Made by a program: the position numbers and the translations under genes. A stretch of 64,000 nt of DNA from Planctomycetota bacterium. GTDB lineage: Bacteria > Planctomycetota > UBA1135 > GCA-002686595. Below are positions 8,085-16,005 of the stretch, in pieces (the first letter of the stretch is position 1; each line of letters begins with the position of its first letter). The stretch is taken from positions 62,001 through 126,000 of the forward strand of contig JAEUIA010000091.1 in assembly GCA_016795245.1 (NCBI GenBank), written 5' to 3'. Under the pieces are notes generated by a model. It did no database searches and was not told the origin of the DNA. It worked only from the letters and a program-made list of their open reading frames with translations.

Positions 8085-10262
8085 ATGCCGCGCTCCACCC
8101 TGAGCACTCACTCGCGAATCGCGTGCGCGGTATTGCGACACCTCAGCGCCCTGGCACTTTGTGGCCTGGTTCACGCCGGCGACACGGAGAGACCCAGTGC
8201 CCGAGTTGTGAGATTCGCGATCCCCCCGGTCGTCGACGGCCGATTGGAGGATCCGTGTTGGATCACATGCGAGCCCATCGGTCCGCTCGTGCAGATGGAG
8301 CCGCTGATCGGCGTTCCCGCGACCGAGCGCACCGACGTGCGTCTAGGTTACGACGAAGATCACTTTTACATAGGCGTGCGCTGTTTCGATTCGTCGCCGT
8401 CCGAGATCGTGGCGACGCAGATGACGCGCGATGCCGAGTTGAATCCGGATGATCGCATCGAAATCGTGATCGATACGTTTCATGATCGTCGCAACGCATT
8501 CTTCTTTCAGATGAGTCCGGCCGGATCGAAGGGTGATGCGCTGATCGCGCGCAACGGAGGCAGCTTCAACAAGCCTTGGGACGGGATCTGGGAGGGCAAG
8601 GCGACGATCGACGACCTGGGCTGGTCGATGGAGATCGCGCTGCCTCTGAAGACCTTGAGTTTCGATCCGAGCAACGACACCTGGGGCTTCAACATCAACC
8701 GCGTCATCAAGCGCAAGCTCGAGAACAGTCGCTGGTCCGGGCTGTCGCGCGACGCGAGCTTCTTTCACATTCACGCGGCCGGGGATGTGAGCGGGCTCGT
8801 CGGGCTGCAACAAGGCATCGGACTCGACGTCGTGCCGTTCGTCAGCGCCAACTGGTCCTCTGACCGCACCTCCGACGATTCGACCTTGCTCGGCAGCGTG
8901 GGCTTCGATGCCTTCTATCGCATCACACCCGGGTTCCAGGCCGGCTTCACCGTCAATACGGACTTCGCGGAAACGGAAGTCGATGATCGCCGGATCAATC
9001 TGACACGCTTCCCGCTGTTCTTCCCGGAGAAGCGCGCGTTTTTCCTGCAGGACGCCGGCATTTTCGAATTCTCCGACCTGGGCTCTTCACTCGTGCCGTT
9101 CTTCAGTCGCCGTATCGGCCTCGACAAGTCCGGCGACGAAGTCCCCATCCTGGTCGGCGCCAAGCTCACGGGCCGCGTCGACGACTGGAGCATCGGCCTC
9201 CTCGACGTGGAAACGAAACGCACGAGTTCGCTCCCTGCGCGCAATCTCTCCGTGGCGCGCATCTCGCGCAACATCGGCGAAGAATGGACGGTCGGCGGAG
9301 TCTTCACGAACGGCGATCCGAGTTCGGACCGCACCGCACAGCTGTACGGCGTGGACGCGGGCTATCGGACCGATTCAGCATTCGGTGACAAGAACGTGAA
9401 CGTCAATGTGTGGGGTTTGAAGACCAGCAACGAAGAACAACATGGTGACGACGCGGCCTTCGGCACTTCGGTTTCCTTTCCCAACGACCTGTGGAGCGCG
9501 TCGGCCTCAGCACGTGAGGTCCAGGAGAACTTCGACCCCAAGCTCGGATTCGTGCCCCGGCGCGGCGTACGTCAGTACTCGGCGAACGTAGGCGTCGAGC
9601 CGCGCATCGACAGTTCGATTCGTCGCCTCGAATTCGAGTTGAGCGCAGATGCAGTCACGGGCGTCGATGATCGGTTGCAGACGCTCGAGGCCGACGCACA
9701 GGTCCTGGGCGTCGTGTGGGACAGCGGCGATGAACTCAAGTTGCAAGTGAAGCCGACCGTGGAGCGCTTGGACGACCCCTTCGAGATCGAGGACGGCGTG
9801 ACGATCCCCGTCGACGACTACACGTTCATGCGCTATCGCGCAGAGTTCGAATCTGCACTGAAGCGGCCGCTGTCCGCCGACCTGGTGTTCGAAACCGGCG
9901 AATTCTTCGACGGCCGACGTGACGACTACGAAATCGAACTCGCGTGGCGTCCAAGCGCCCACTTGAGCCTCTCGACGGCTTATGAACGCAGCGACGTGGA
10001 TCTGCCGGAAGGCCGTTTCACGACCCATGTCGGGCGTGTGCGGTGCGACATCTCCTTCTCGCCCGACGTTTCTTGGTCCAATTTCGTTCAATTCGACAAC
10101 GAGTCCGATTCGCTGGGACTGAATAGTCGCCTGCGCTGGATCCTGAAGCCCGGCCGCGACTTCTTCGTCGTGTTCAACGAGACACTGCGGCGCTCCGGTG
10201 GTTCGCTGGCCCCCACCGAACAGGAGTTCGCGTTCAAGCTCGGCTACACGCTGCGCTTCTGA
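8085..10262 (+). CDS. CBM9-like domain plus DUF5916 outer-membrane barrel protein
   Basis: A 725-residue protein with a signal peptide (hydrophobic region ending LCGLVHAG). Residues about 40-215 form a CBM9-like beta-sandwich: PPVVDGRLEDPCW, YDEDHFYIGVRCFDSSP and DRIEIVIDTFHDRRNAFFF. The rest matches the DUF5916 family, with the marker FFPEKRAFFLQDAGIFEF and a tail of alternating beta strands ending YTLRF, where a terminal aromatic residue is typical of outer-membrane barrels. Family proteins often sit with peptidases or sugar enzymes, but the function is not established. Here the neighbour upstream is an anchored protein with Ig-like domains and lies 13 nt away, so both may form one envelope module. 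Confidence 0.85.
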   Translation: MPRSTLSTHSRIACAVLRHLSALALCGLVHAGDTERPSARVVRFAIPPVVDGRLEDPCWITCEPIGPLVQMEPLIGVPATERTDVRLGYDEDHFYIGVRCFDSSPSEIVATQMTRDAELNPDDRIEIVIDTFHDRRNAFFFQMSPAGSKGDALIARNGGSFNKPWDGIWEGKATIDDLGWSMEIALPLKTLSFDPSNDTWGFNINRVIKRKLENSRWSGLSRDASFFHIHAAGDVSGLVGLQQGIGLDVVPFVSANWSSDRTSDDSTLLGSVGFDAFYRITPGFQAGFTVNTDFAETEVDDRRINLTRFPLFFPEKRAFFLQDAGIFEFSDLGSSLVPFFSRRIGLDKSGDEVPILVGAKLTGRVDDWSIGLLDVETKRTSSLPARNLSVARISRNIGEEWTVGGVFTNGDPSSDRTAQLYGVDAGYRTDSAFGDKNVNVNVWGLKTSNEEQHGDDAAFGTSVSFPNDLWSASASAREVQENFDPKLGFVPRRGVRQYSANVGVEPRIDSSIRRLEFELSADAVTGVDDRLQTLEADAQVLGVVWDSGDELKLQVKPTVERLDDPFEIEDGVTIPVDDYTFMRYRAEFESALKRPLSADLVFETGEFFDGRRDDYEIELAWRPSAHLSLSTAYERSDVDLPEGRFTTHVGRVRCDISFSPDVSWSNFVQFDNESDSLGLNSRLRWILKPGRDFFVVFNETLRRSGGSLAPTEQEFAFKLGYTLRF

Positions 10263-10297
10263 TTTCGTGGCGCGCAAGCATTGGTAGGATACGACTC

Positions 10298-10900
10298 ATG
10301 GTCACTCGCGATCCCCGCATCGACGCCTACATCAAGAAGTCCCCTGAGTTCTCCCGTCCGATCATGACGCACCTGCGTGCGCTCGTGCACGCGGCCTGTC
10401 CCTCCGTGATCGAGACGATCAAGTGGGGTGCTCCCTCGTTCGAGTACAAGGGCATGCTCTGCGGCATGGCGGCGTTCAAGGCGCACTGTTCCTTCGGATT
10501 CTGGAAGCACGAGCAAGTCGTCGAAGACCGGCCTGGCAAGGCACGCGAAGCGATGGGCAGCTTCGGTCGTCTGACGCAGTTGTCCGACCTGCCTTCCAAA
10601 GCGGTGTTGTCTCGCTACGTGAAGAAGGCCATGAAACTGAACGACGACGGCGTCAAGGCCGTGCGCACCAAGACCAGACCGAAGAAGCCTGTGCCGATGC
10701 ACCCGACTTTCAAGGCTGCGCTCGCCGGCAATTCCAAGGCTCGCAAGGTCTTCGACGCGTTCAGCCCCAGCGCGCAGCGCGAGTACCTGGAGTGGATTGC
10801 CGACGCCAAGACCGAGGCGACGCGCGAACGCCGGCTGGATCAAGCCATCGAGTGGATCAGCGAAGGCAAGCAGCGCAATTGGAAGTACACGAACTGCTGA
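10298..10900 (+). CDS. YdeI/OmdA-like protein with DUF1801 domain
   Basis: A 200-residue cytoplasmic protein. The N-terminal half has the DUF1801 pattern (IDAYIKKSPEFSRPIMTHLRAL, IETIKWGAPSFEYKGMLCGMAAFKAHCSFGFW). The C-terminal half matches the bacteriocin-protection YdeI/OmdA domain (HPTFKAALAGNSKARKVFDA, YLEWIADAKTEATRERRL). Such two-domain proteins are common and linked only loosely to stress or peptide resistance in enterobacteria, so no mechanism is claimed. The ATG follows TAGGAT by 6 nt, and the gene sits 35 nt after the DUF5916 gene. It converges on the pseudopilin operon. Confidence 0.85.
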   Translation: MVTRDPRIDAYIKKSPEFSRPIMTHLRALVHAACPSVIETIKWGAPSFEYKGMLCGMAAFKAHCSFGFWKHEQVVEDRPGKAREAMGSFGRLTQLSDLPSKAVLSRYVKKAMKLNDDGVKAVRTKTRPKKPVPMHPTFKAALAGNSKARKVFDAFSPSAQREYLEWIADAKTEATRERRLDQAIEWISEGKQRNWKYTNC

Positions 10901-10928
10901 TCGAGCCCCTGAAGAGCACGCAGCAGAT

Positions 10929-11507
10929 TCAGGACTGCGCTTCGACGTCTTCCGCCCGACTGGCGAAGCGCTTGTAACCCCAGAGGCAAATGCCGGCCGC
11001 GACCAAGATGCTCACGGCCCACTGCAACACCTGCCTGGAGGCGGCCTTGTCCATGACCGGCGCCTCCGCGATCACCGGCTGTACGGCTTCGACAACGGGC
11101 CGCGGAGCAGAGGGAGCAGAAGCAGCCGACGCGATCGCCAGCGGCGCTCCGAAACGCGCGCCTGTCTCGTACATCTGCAGCTTGCGCTGGTAGGCGTCGT
11201 CGAGGTTCACGGACGCAGGCTTGAAGTCGCTGTTCATCAGCGCCGGCGTACGCGAGCGGATGTCGTTGTCACCTTGTTCGACGCCGACGATCGTCAGCGG
11301 TGAACCCGGGTGCATGGTCGCCCGATCGCGCTCTCGCAGCCTCGCCCGAGCTTCGTTCAGTTCTGTCTTCGACAGACTCCCGTCCTGAGCGTCAGGACCT
11401 GTCGTGGCGTCCTGCGACCGCCCCGGCGACGCCGTGAGCAGTGCCATCGTCGCAGTCAAGGCGAGCGTGGAGATCCGCGCGCCGAATTGGGGACGTAAAC
11501 GATTCAC
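10929..11507 (-). CDS. Unknown exported protein with C-terminal membrane helix, last gene of pseudopilin operon
   Basis: The GTG at 11507 overlaps the stop of the upstream PilX-like gene by 4 nt (GTGA), so translational coupling is likely. This start gives 192 residues beginning MNRLRPQFGARISTLALTATMALL and then SPGRSQDA, a plausible signal peptide. The middle part is charged and proline-rich with no known motif. Near the end lies one helix (about residues 158-176, LQWAVSILVAAGICLWGYKRF) with a short basic tail, giving a C-terminal anchor. The family is not recognised. Its place in the operon suggests a role in assembling or anchoring a pilus-like structure (inference only). A longer frame reaching back to 11585 exists but would overlap the upstream gene heavily. 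Confidence 0.65.
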   Translation of the reverse strand: MNRLRPQFGARISTLALTATMALLTASPGRSQDATTGPDAQDGSLSKTELNEARARLRERDRATMHPGSPLTIVGVEQGDNDIRSRTPALMNSDFKPASVNLDDAYQRKLQMYETGARFGAPLAIASAASAPSAPRPVVEAVQPVIAEAPVMDKAASRQVLQWAVSILVAAGICLWGYKRFASRAEDVEAQS

Positions 11508-13468
11508 GGCGAAGCAGCTCCGGCGTAAACAGCGTGCCCGGCCTCGCTCGAGAGCCGATTCGGATCCCGGTCGAGCGTAGTCCAACGCAGAGTCTCCGGA
11601 GGCCTGATCAGGCGCGGCAACAAGTTGGCTGCAGGGCTCGAGCTGCTGCCCAGAAGCCTGCTGTCGTGATTGATCGTGATCGACGGCGTGCCGTAGATGA
11701 TGTCTTCATTGCGACTCACGACGGCGCCGTTGATGCTGGCCGCCGTCGAGCCGAGCACGACGTAGCAGAACGAGTGATTCGTGTAGAACGTCGCGTCCAG
11801 ACGGCTCGCGTAGAGCGTCGCGATCTTGTTGTAGGCGGAGTAACCGGCTGCCGGCATGTTTCCCGCCCAGTTGGCCGTATTCAGCGGGATGTTCATGACG
11901 ACGTCGGAGAGCGTGGTGCTCGGGTCGTACACGCCGTCCCCGTCGATGTCCTCGCCCGTTCCGTTGATCGTGTCGCCGATGGATTTGCCGGGCGGGATGA
12001 GTCCGAGCGCGGCGTCGGCGGCGGTGTAGCGTTCGATCGTGAACACACCGTCGCCTTCGAGCACGTCGTCATCCGCCGTACCCAGGATTCCGTCGCGACC
12101 GGCGCGTGTGTTCGGGATTCCGTCCTCGCCCGCGTCTTCGGACGACATGTTCAGCGGATCGCCCATCCACCAACCTGTGTAGTACTGCCACGTCGAGTGC
12201 GACGTGTCGCCCACGACGACGTTCTCGCGCGCGAACAGGCCCAAGAAGTCCTTGTTCCAGTTAGTCGACAACCATGCTTCGGTCGCGGCCTGTGTGTTGC
12301 TCACCGGCCGCGGTGTGATCGGCGCGTTCTTGTAGCTGACCGAGTTGGGAATATAGACGTTGCCGCCGGAGTAGATCGCTCCCTTGCCGGTGACAACGCC
12401 GCTGATCATGACGTTGCCGCGCACGACCACCGGGCCGTTGAGCACGATCGGCTTCGCTGCCGTGCCGATGAGGAAGAGGTTCTGCTTCTCCCCCACGCCG
12501 TCGCCCTGGATGCCGTCGCACACCGTCACGCCGTCGATCGTGATGTTGCTGCCGAGCGCAATGGCGCTGTCTTCGTACTGCTTGAGGTCCGCCAGGTTCG
12601 GCATCTCGACTTGACCGTCGAAGTCGTGCTGATTCCGCGACTGCCCGCCGTTGCCTTGAACGTTCTGGGCACCGACGATGTCCCAGCCTGAGAAAATGCC
12701 GCCGTCGTTGCCGTCCTTGAGGCCGTCCAGGTTGTCGTCGTGGTACCCGGCTAGAGCCGCAGTTACGCCGTTCCACGAAACCGAGTCGTACATGGGTTGG
12801 CCGGTGACCGTCGGCGAGTAGCCGGCTGCGTCGAACTGGCCGTTGCTGCGCGCATTGCCCTTGCAGATGATCGTGTTGCCGTAGAACCAGCCCCAGTTGT
12901 TGATGAAGTACGCGTAGTTGAAGACTTCGCTGGGCGCGAGGCTGTAGCGCACGGTGCTGCGGACAGCGTGCCACGATTCGACCTGGCGCCCGGGCGGAAG
13001 CGCCGAGGGAACGTCCGGATAGTAGCCGGACGCGTCGATCGCGATCGTGATGCTCGTCGCGGTCTGCTCGAGCGCGGTCAGGCTGATCGTGTAGGCACCC
13101 GTGCGCGATGCGCCGTCCATGACGGGTTCGCCGATGATCGGCGTCGTGACGTTACCGCCGGCGAAGAGCGACTTCAGTCCGCTGAGCGGGTCGTGCACCT
13201 TGGTGTTCTTCACGGCGAGCGAGAGGAAGTTCATTCCCCGCTCGACCCCTGCCTGCGCGAGGTACTTGGTCTTCACGTCGTTCATGCTGCGACGCGACTC
13301 CTTGACCTCAACCGCCGACATCGAGCTGGCCGCGAAGATCAAGCCCATCAGGCTGACCATGATCACGACCGTGCTCAGCAAGGCGCTGCCTCGGCGCGAG
13401 TCGCCGTCTGCGTGAAGTCTTTGGGCGAGCCCGTGGCTCCGACCGTTTTCAGTTGCGAGTTTGAACAT
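11504..13468 (-). CDS. PilX-like large pseudopilin-associated protein
   Basis: A 654-residue protein with a pilin-like N-terminal hydrophobic helix at about 28-50 (GSALLSTVVIMVSLMGLIFAASSM), followed by VKESRRSMNDVKTKYLAQAGVERG, which matches the PilX N-terminal pattern with its AGVERG signature. The long C-terminal part is extracellular. It is rich in Asp/Gly loops such as DNLDGLKDGNDGG, GTADDDVLEGDG and GEDIDGDGVYDPS, resembling calcium-binding loops, and in beta-helix-like NG-rich strands (GAIYSGGNVYIPNSV). The start overlaps the upstream pseudopilin gene by 20 nt. PilX-type proteins are minor components of type IV pilus or type II secretion systems; the size here is well above the usual ~200 residues. 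Confidence 0.8.
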   Translation of the reverse strand: MFKLATENGRSHGLAQRLHADGDSRRGSALLSTVVIMVSLMGLIFAASSMSAVEVKESRRSMNDVKTKYLAQAGVERGMNFLSLAVKNTKVHDPLSGLKSLFAGGNVTTPIIGEPVMDGASRTGAYTISLTALEQTATSITIAIDASGYYPDVPSALPPGRQVESWHAVRSTVRYSLAPSEVFNYAYFINNWGWFYGNTIICKGNARSNGQFDAAGYSPTVTGQPMYDSVSWNGVTAALAGYHDDNLDGLKDGNDGGIFSGWDIVGAQNVQGNGGQSRNQHDFDGQVEMPNLADLKQYEDSAIALGSNITIDGVTVCDGIQGDGVGEKQNLFLIGTAAKPIVLNGPVVVRGNVMISGVVTGKGAIYSGGNVYIPNSVSYKNAPITPRPVSNTQAATEAWLSTNWNKDFLGLFARENVVVGDTSHSTWQYYTGWWMGDPLNMSSEDAGEDGIPNTRAGRDGILGTADDDVLEGDGVFTIERYTAADAALGLIPPGKSIGDTINGTGEDIDGDGVYDPSTTLSDVVMNIPLNTANWAGNMPAAGYSAYNKIATLYASRLDATFYTNHSFCYVVLGSTAASINGAVVSRNEDIIYGTPSITINHDSRLLGSSSSPAANLLPRLIRPPETLRWTTLDRDPNRLSSEAGHAVYAGAASP

Positions 13469-14066
13469 GGAATTCTGCCCTCATCCCCGGCGTACCCGCC
13501 GAATGCCCCTCAGAAGAGACCGTGACGACCCACATCGCCCCCGTTTGAACCACGTTGAATCCTGGGTGTGCGCCCGTGCCGTTGTTGAGCCTGTGAGCGA
13601 TCACCTGCTCGTCGCGGACGACCGATCCGGCGTCCAGGATCTGGCGCACGAGTTGCCGATCGAGTGCACCGTCCGGACCGACGGCATTGACCACCGTGTA
13701 GCGCAGCGACCAATCCACATTGTTCTGTGAGGCGTAGTCGGCGCCCAGCTTGCGGTCGAAGACCCCCCACAGCAGATTCCCGCCGGATTCGACCGGCATC
13801 CTGAACGTGAGACTGGAGTTGCCGTCGGCCAGCGTAGTCACAGTGATCTGGCTGTTCGTGCTCGTGCGCAGTTCGTCGGTCAGGAGTGAACTGGATTCGC
13901 GCAACGAGCGGCCTTCCGCGGCAACGCGATAGACGGTGCGCTGCGAATCGTTAGCCGTTCCGACAACGACTGCGATCGAGTAGCCGAGAACCGCGAAGAT
14001 CGACAACGAGATCATCGACTCGAGCAAAGTGAAGCCCGCGCGCCGAGTTGTGGAGGGTGTCCTCAT
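13449..14066 (-). CDS. Type IV pilin-like (PilW/GspJ-type) pseudopilin
   Basis: A 205-residue protein with a short basic leader, a class III prepilin cleavage site (RRAG^FTLLESMISLSIF, with Glu at +5) and a hydrophobic helix to about residue 34. A prepilin peptidase would cut after the Gly. The ATG overlaps the stop of the preceding pseudopilin gene by 4 nt (ATGA). The C-terminal globular part (LLTDELRTSTNSQITVTTLADG, LLWGVFDRK) fits minor pseudopilins of the PilW/GspJ kind, but subtype assignment is tentative. It probably helps prime a type II secretion or type IV pilus fibre whose motor genes are not in this window. Confidence 0.88.
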   Translation of the reverse strand: MRTPSTTRRAGFTLLESMISLSIFAVLGYSIAVVVGTANDSQRTVYRVAAEGRSLRESSSLLTDELRTSTNSQITVTTLADGNSSLTFRMPVESGGNLLWGVFDRKLGADYASQNNVDWSLRYTVVNAVGPDGALDRQLVRQILDAGSVVRDEQVIAHRLNNGTGAHPGFNVVQTGAMWVVTVSSEGHSAGTPGMRAEFHVQTRN

Positions 14067-14464
14067 TGATCGGACCTGATGGTGGCCAGGCGGCCGAGTT
14101 CACGGTTGGTGCGCAAATCGGTGAGCACGGCATCGACGCGCCGCATTCCGACCGCGGTCTGGAACGTGGCCACATCCACGGCGAAATCCGAAGCGGCTGC
14201 GGTCGCTTGATCGAAGATGCGATTGCCGTTGAACGTGAGCAGGTTGTCGTACGGCTGGGCGGAGAGATCCTCCATCACCGTCTCGAGGAACACCGTCGCG
14301 CGCGTCGTGCGCCGGGCGCTGTTGACGGCCCCGATGCTCGACCCGAACGCACTCACCGAGGCGAGCATGATCGTCATGATCACGGACATCGCGATGGTGA
14401 TCTCGAGCAGCGACAAGCCCGCTTTGCCGTTTGACCGGTGCGATCGACGACCCAATTGACGCAT
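14063..14464 (-). CDS. Type IV pilin-like (PilV/GspI-type) pseudopilin, first gene of operon
   Basis: A 133-residue protein with the prepilin motif GKAG^LSLLEITIAMSVI (Glu at +5) and a hydrophobic helix. The start at 14464 was chosen over an in-frame ATG at 14497 because it has a strong AAGGTGGGGG ribosome site about 6 nt upstream and gives a compact leader (MRQLGRRSHRSNGKAG). The first gene of a four-gene set, it overlaps the next gene by 4 nt. The length and C-terminal region (ATVFLETVMEDLSAQPYDNLL) fit a PilV/GspI-like minor pseudopilin. Confidence 0.87.
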   Translation of the reverse strand: MRQLGRRSHRSNGKAGLSLLEITIAMSVIMTIMLASVSAFGSSIGAVNSARRTTRATVFLETVMEDLSAQPYDNLLTFNGNRIFDQATAAASDFAVDVATFQTAVGMRRVDAVLTDLRTNRELGRLATIRSDQ

Positions 14465-14724
14465 GGGTAGCCCCCACCTTTTGGTTCCTGCCTGCATTGC
14501 CTTGCCAACCTGCCCGTTGGCTTTGGAAAGGATCGGCGTGCCTCAGATCAGGTCTTGATCTTTTTGGGAATTCCTAGGCAATGGCCGTGCAGTCGGCCCT
14601 TTCAGACGACCTCTTTAGGAAGCGCGTGCAGGGACTCCCATTGCGACTTCGAGAATCATTTTCCGCTTCTGGGCTCCGCCGCAGCAGCGACAAGCAAGCT
14701 TTGCGAGATCAGCCCGCCGTCGAG

Positions 14725-15186
14725 TCACCTAGCCGAGGGCACAGCGAGCGCAGTATCGATCAGCTTGATCACGCGCTCGTAGTCGAGATTGTCGAGCTTC
14801 AGATCTTTCATCGGGACCACGGTGCCGTCGACCTTCTTGTAGGTGCTCGCCGAATCGGGCTTGGCGTGCGCATCGCGCACGTGCCCCCACTGCGCGAGCA
14901 CCTCCATTTTCAGACTGGCCCCTTTGTGCTGGTGATGCACGTCCGCCCCGCGCTCCAAGAGCAGTTTCACCACTTGCGGGTGTCCATTGATGGCGGCGAG
15001 GAAAAGCGCGGGCCGATCGCCGATCTGGAAGACGTCGTCGGGCATGACGCCGTTGTCCAATTCCTGGCCCACCGTAAAGGCATCGCCGGCCTCGGCGGCG
15101 ATCAAGAAGGCACGGCGATCACCTTTCGGGGTACGACCGCAAGCGAGCGTGCACAAGCAGAGCAGCAGGCAAATCAGTCGGATCAT
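14725..15186 (-). CDS. Ankyrin-repeat lipoprotein
   Basis: A 153-residue protein with a lipoprotein signal peptide (MIRLICLLLCLCTLAC, lipobox LCTLAC with Cys16), so it is probably lipid-anchored in the envelope. Residues about 24-90 contain ankyrin units, the clearest being GDRPALFLAAINGHPQVVKLLLERGADVHHQ, and likely bind a protein partner. The C-terminal part (TYKKVDGTVVPMKDLKLDNLDYERVIKLIDTAL) is unassigned. The gene stands alone between the pseudopilin operon and a DNA-binding protein gene. Confidence 0.82.
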   Translation of the reverse strand: MIRLICLLLCLCTLACGRTPKGDRRAFLIAAEAGDAFTVGQELDNGVMPDDVFQIGDRPALFLAAINGHPQVVKLLLERGADVHHQHKGASLKMEVLAQWGHVRDAHAKPDSASTYKKVDGTVVPMKDLKLDNLDYERVIKLIDTALAVPSAR

Positions 15187-15348
15187 GATGCTGAAAACGA
15201 TACTTCAGCGGACTCCCCTGTCAATTTTTGAGCCCCGATCCCCCACGCGCCGGCCGATCGGACTCCAGCGCCCGCCCCCAGCGACCGTCCGCCTCCACCC
15301 GCGACGGCTCACCGCTCGTCATCCGCCGCACGCTCGCAAGCAAATTCA

Positions 15349-15391
15349 GCGGCGCGAAACCCGCCCCGTTTCGGACCGGATTTCGCGCCGC
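15349..15391. terminator. Stem-loop downstream of the DNA-binding protein gene
   Basis: An 11-bp perfect inverted repeat (GCGGCGCGAAA and its complement, arms 15349-15359 and 15381-15391) with a 21-nt loop. It lies 24 nt beyond the stop of the minus-strand gene ending at 15415. There is no strong T tract, so it may be a weak terminator or RNA-stabilising hairpin. Confidence 0.4.
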
Positions 15392-15414
15392 GCGTGCGCA
15401 ACTCAGCGTTGCGT

Positions 15415-15834
15415 TCAGACTGCGGTGTAGGTCATCCCGCGGCGGTTGCCCTTGGTCTTGATCTTCTTCGCCGCGATGAGCTTCTGCATCGGGAGGCGCA
15501 TCGTGCCGACGTCGGTCTTGAGCGCCGCCGCAATCTGCTCGCCGCGCTGTCCGGGATTGGACTGGACGTGAGCGAGCAGGCTCTCGCTCATCTTGATCAA
15601 GTAGTCGGGCGAACGGCGACCGCCGGGGCCGCGCTTGACGGACTGCTTGAATCCGGTCTTCGCGGCACCCTTGGGGCGTCCAGGTCCGCGCTTCGGCGTA
15701 CCGACGGAGAGCTGCTCGCCGAGCGTGGCGAGAACCTGCTGCAGAGTCGACTCGCGCACGATGAGTTCGAGCTCATTCGTGAAGTTCGTGATGAGGGTCT
15801 GAATTTCGGCGTTGACGTTCGGCTGCCTGGCCAT
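15415..15834 (-). CDS. Small DNA-binding protein with AT-hook-like motif and winged-helix-like C-terminus
   Basis: The ATG at 15834 with upstream ACAGGAA gives 139 residues; a longer in-frame extension to 15960 looks like noise and was left out. The middle has KRGPGRPKGAAK, an AT-hook-like GRP core that binds the minor groove of AT-rich DNA. The end (SPDYLIKMSESLLAHVQSNPGQRGEQIAAALKTD..MRLPMQKLIAAKKIKTKGNRRGMTYTAV) looks like a winged-helix domain ending in a wing hairpin. Proteins of this layout occur in several deltaproteobacteria and planctomycetes as predicted chromatin-associated or regulatory factors. The target is unknown. Confidence 0.75.
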   Translation of the reverse strand: MARQPNVNAEIQTLITNFTNELELIVRESTLQQVLATLGEQLSVGTPKRGPGRPKGAAKTGFKQSVKRGPGGRRSPDYLIKMSESLLAHVQSNPGQRGEQIAAALKTDVGTMRLPMQKLIAAKKIKTKGNRRGMTYTAV

Positions 15835-16005
15835 GTTTGTTCCTGTCAGAATGCGGGATCGAGCGGAATGCAGCGCGGCGGATTTCGATCCGAGGTTCAT
15901 CGCCGCGCGAATGGGGATGAAAGTGGCCACTCTTCTAACCAGTTCAGCGCCGAACCTCAATCGCGCAGCGTGAGACCGCGACTCATCCGCATTCGACTTG
16001 TGCGC

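Noticed and set aside
11441..13525. Two long plus-strand frames opposite the PilX-like gene
   Set aside because: No motifs; the minus strand has pilin signals and overlapping starts.
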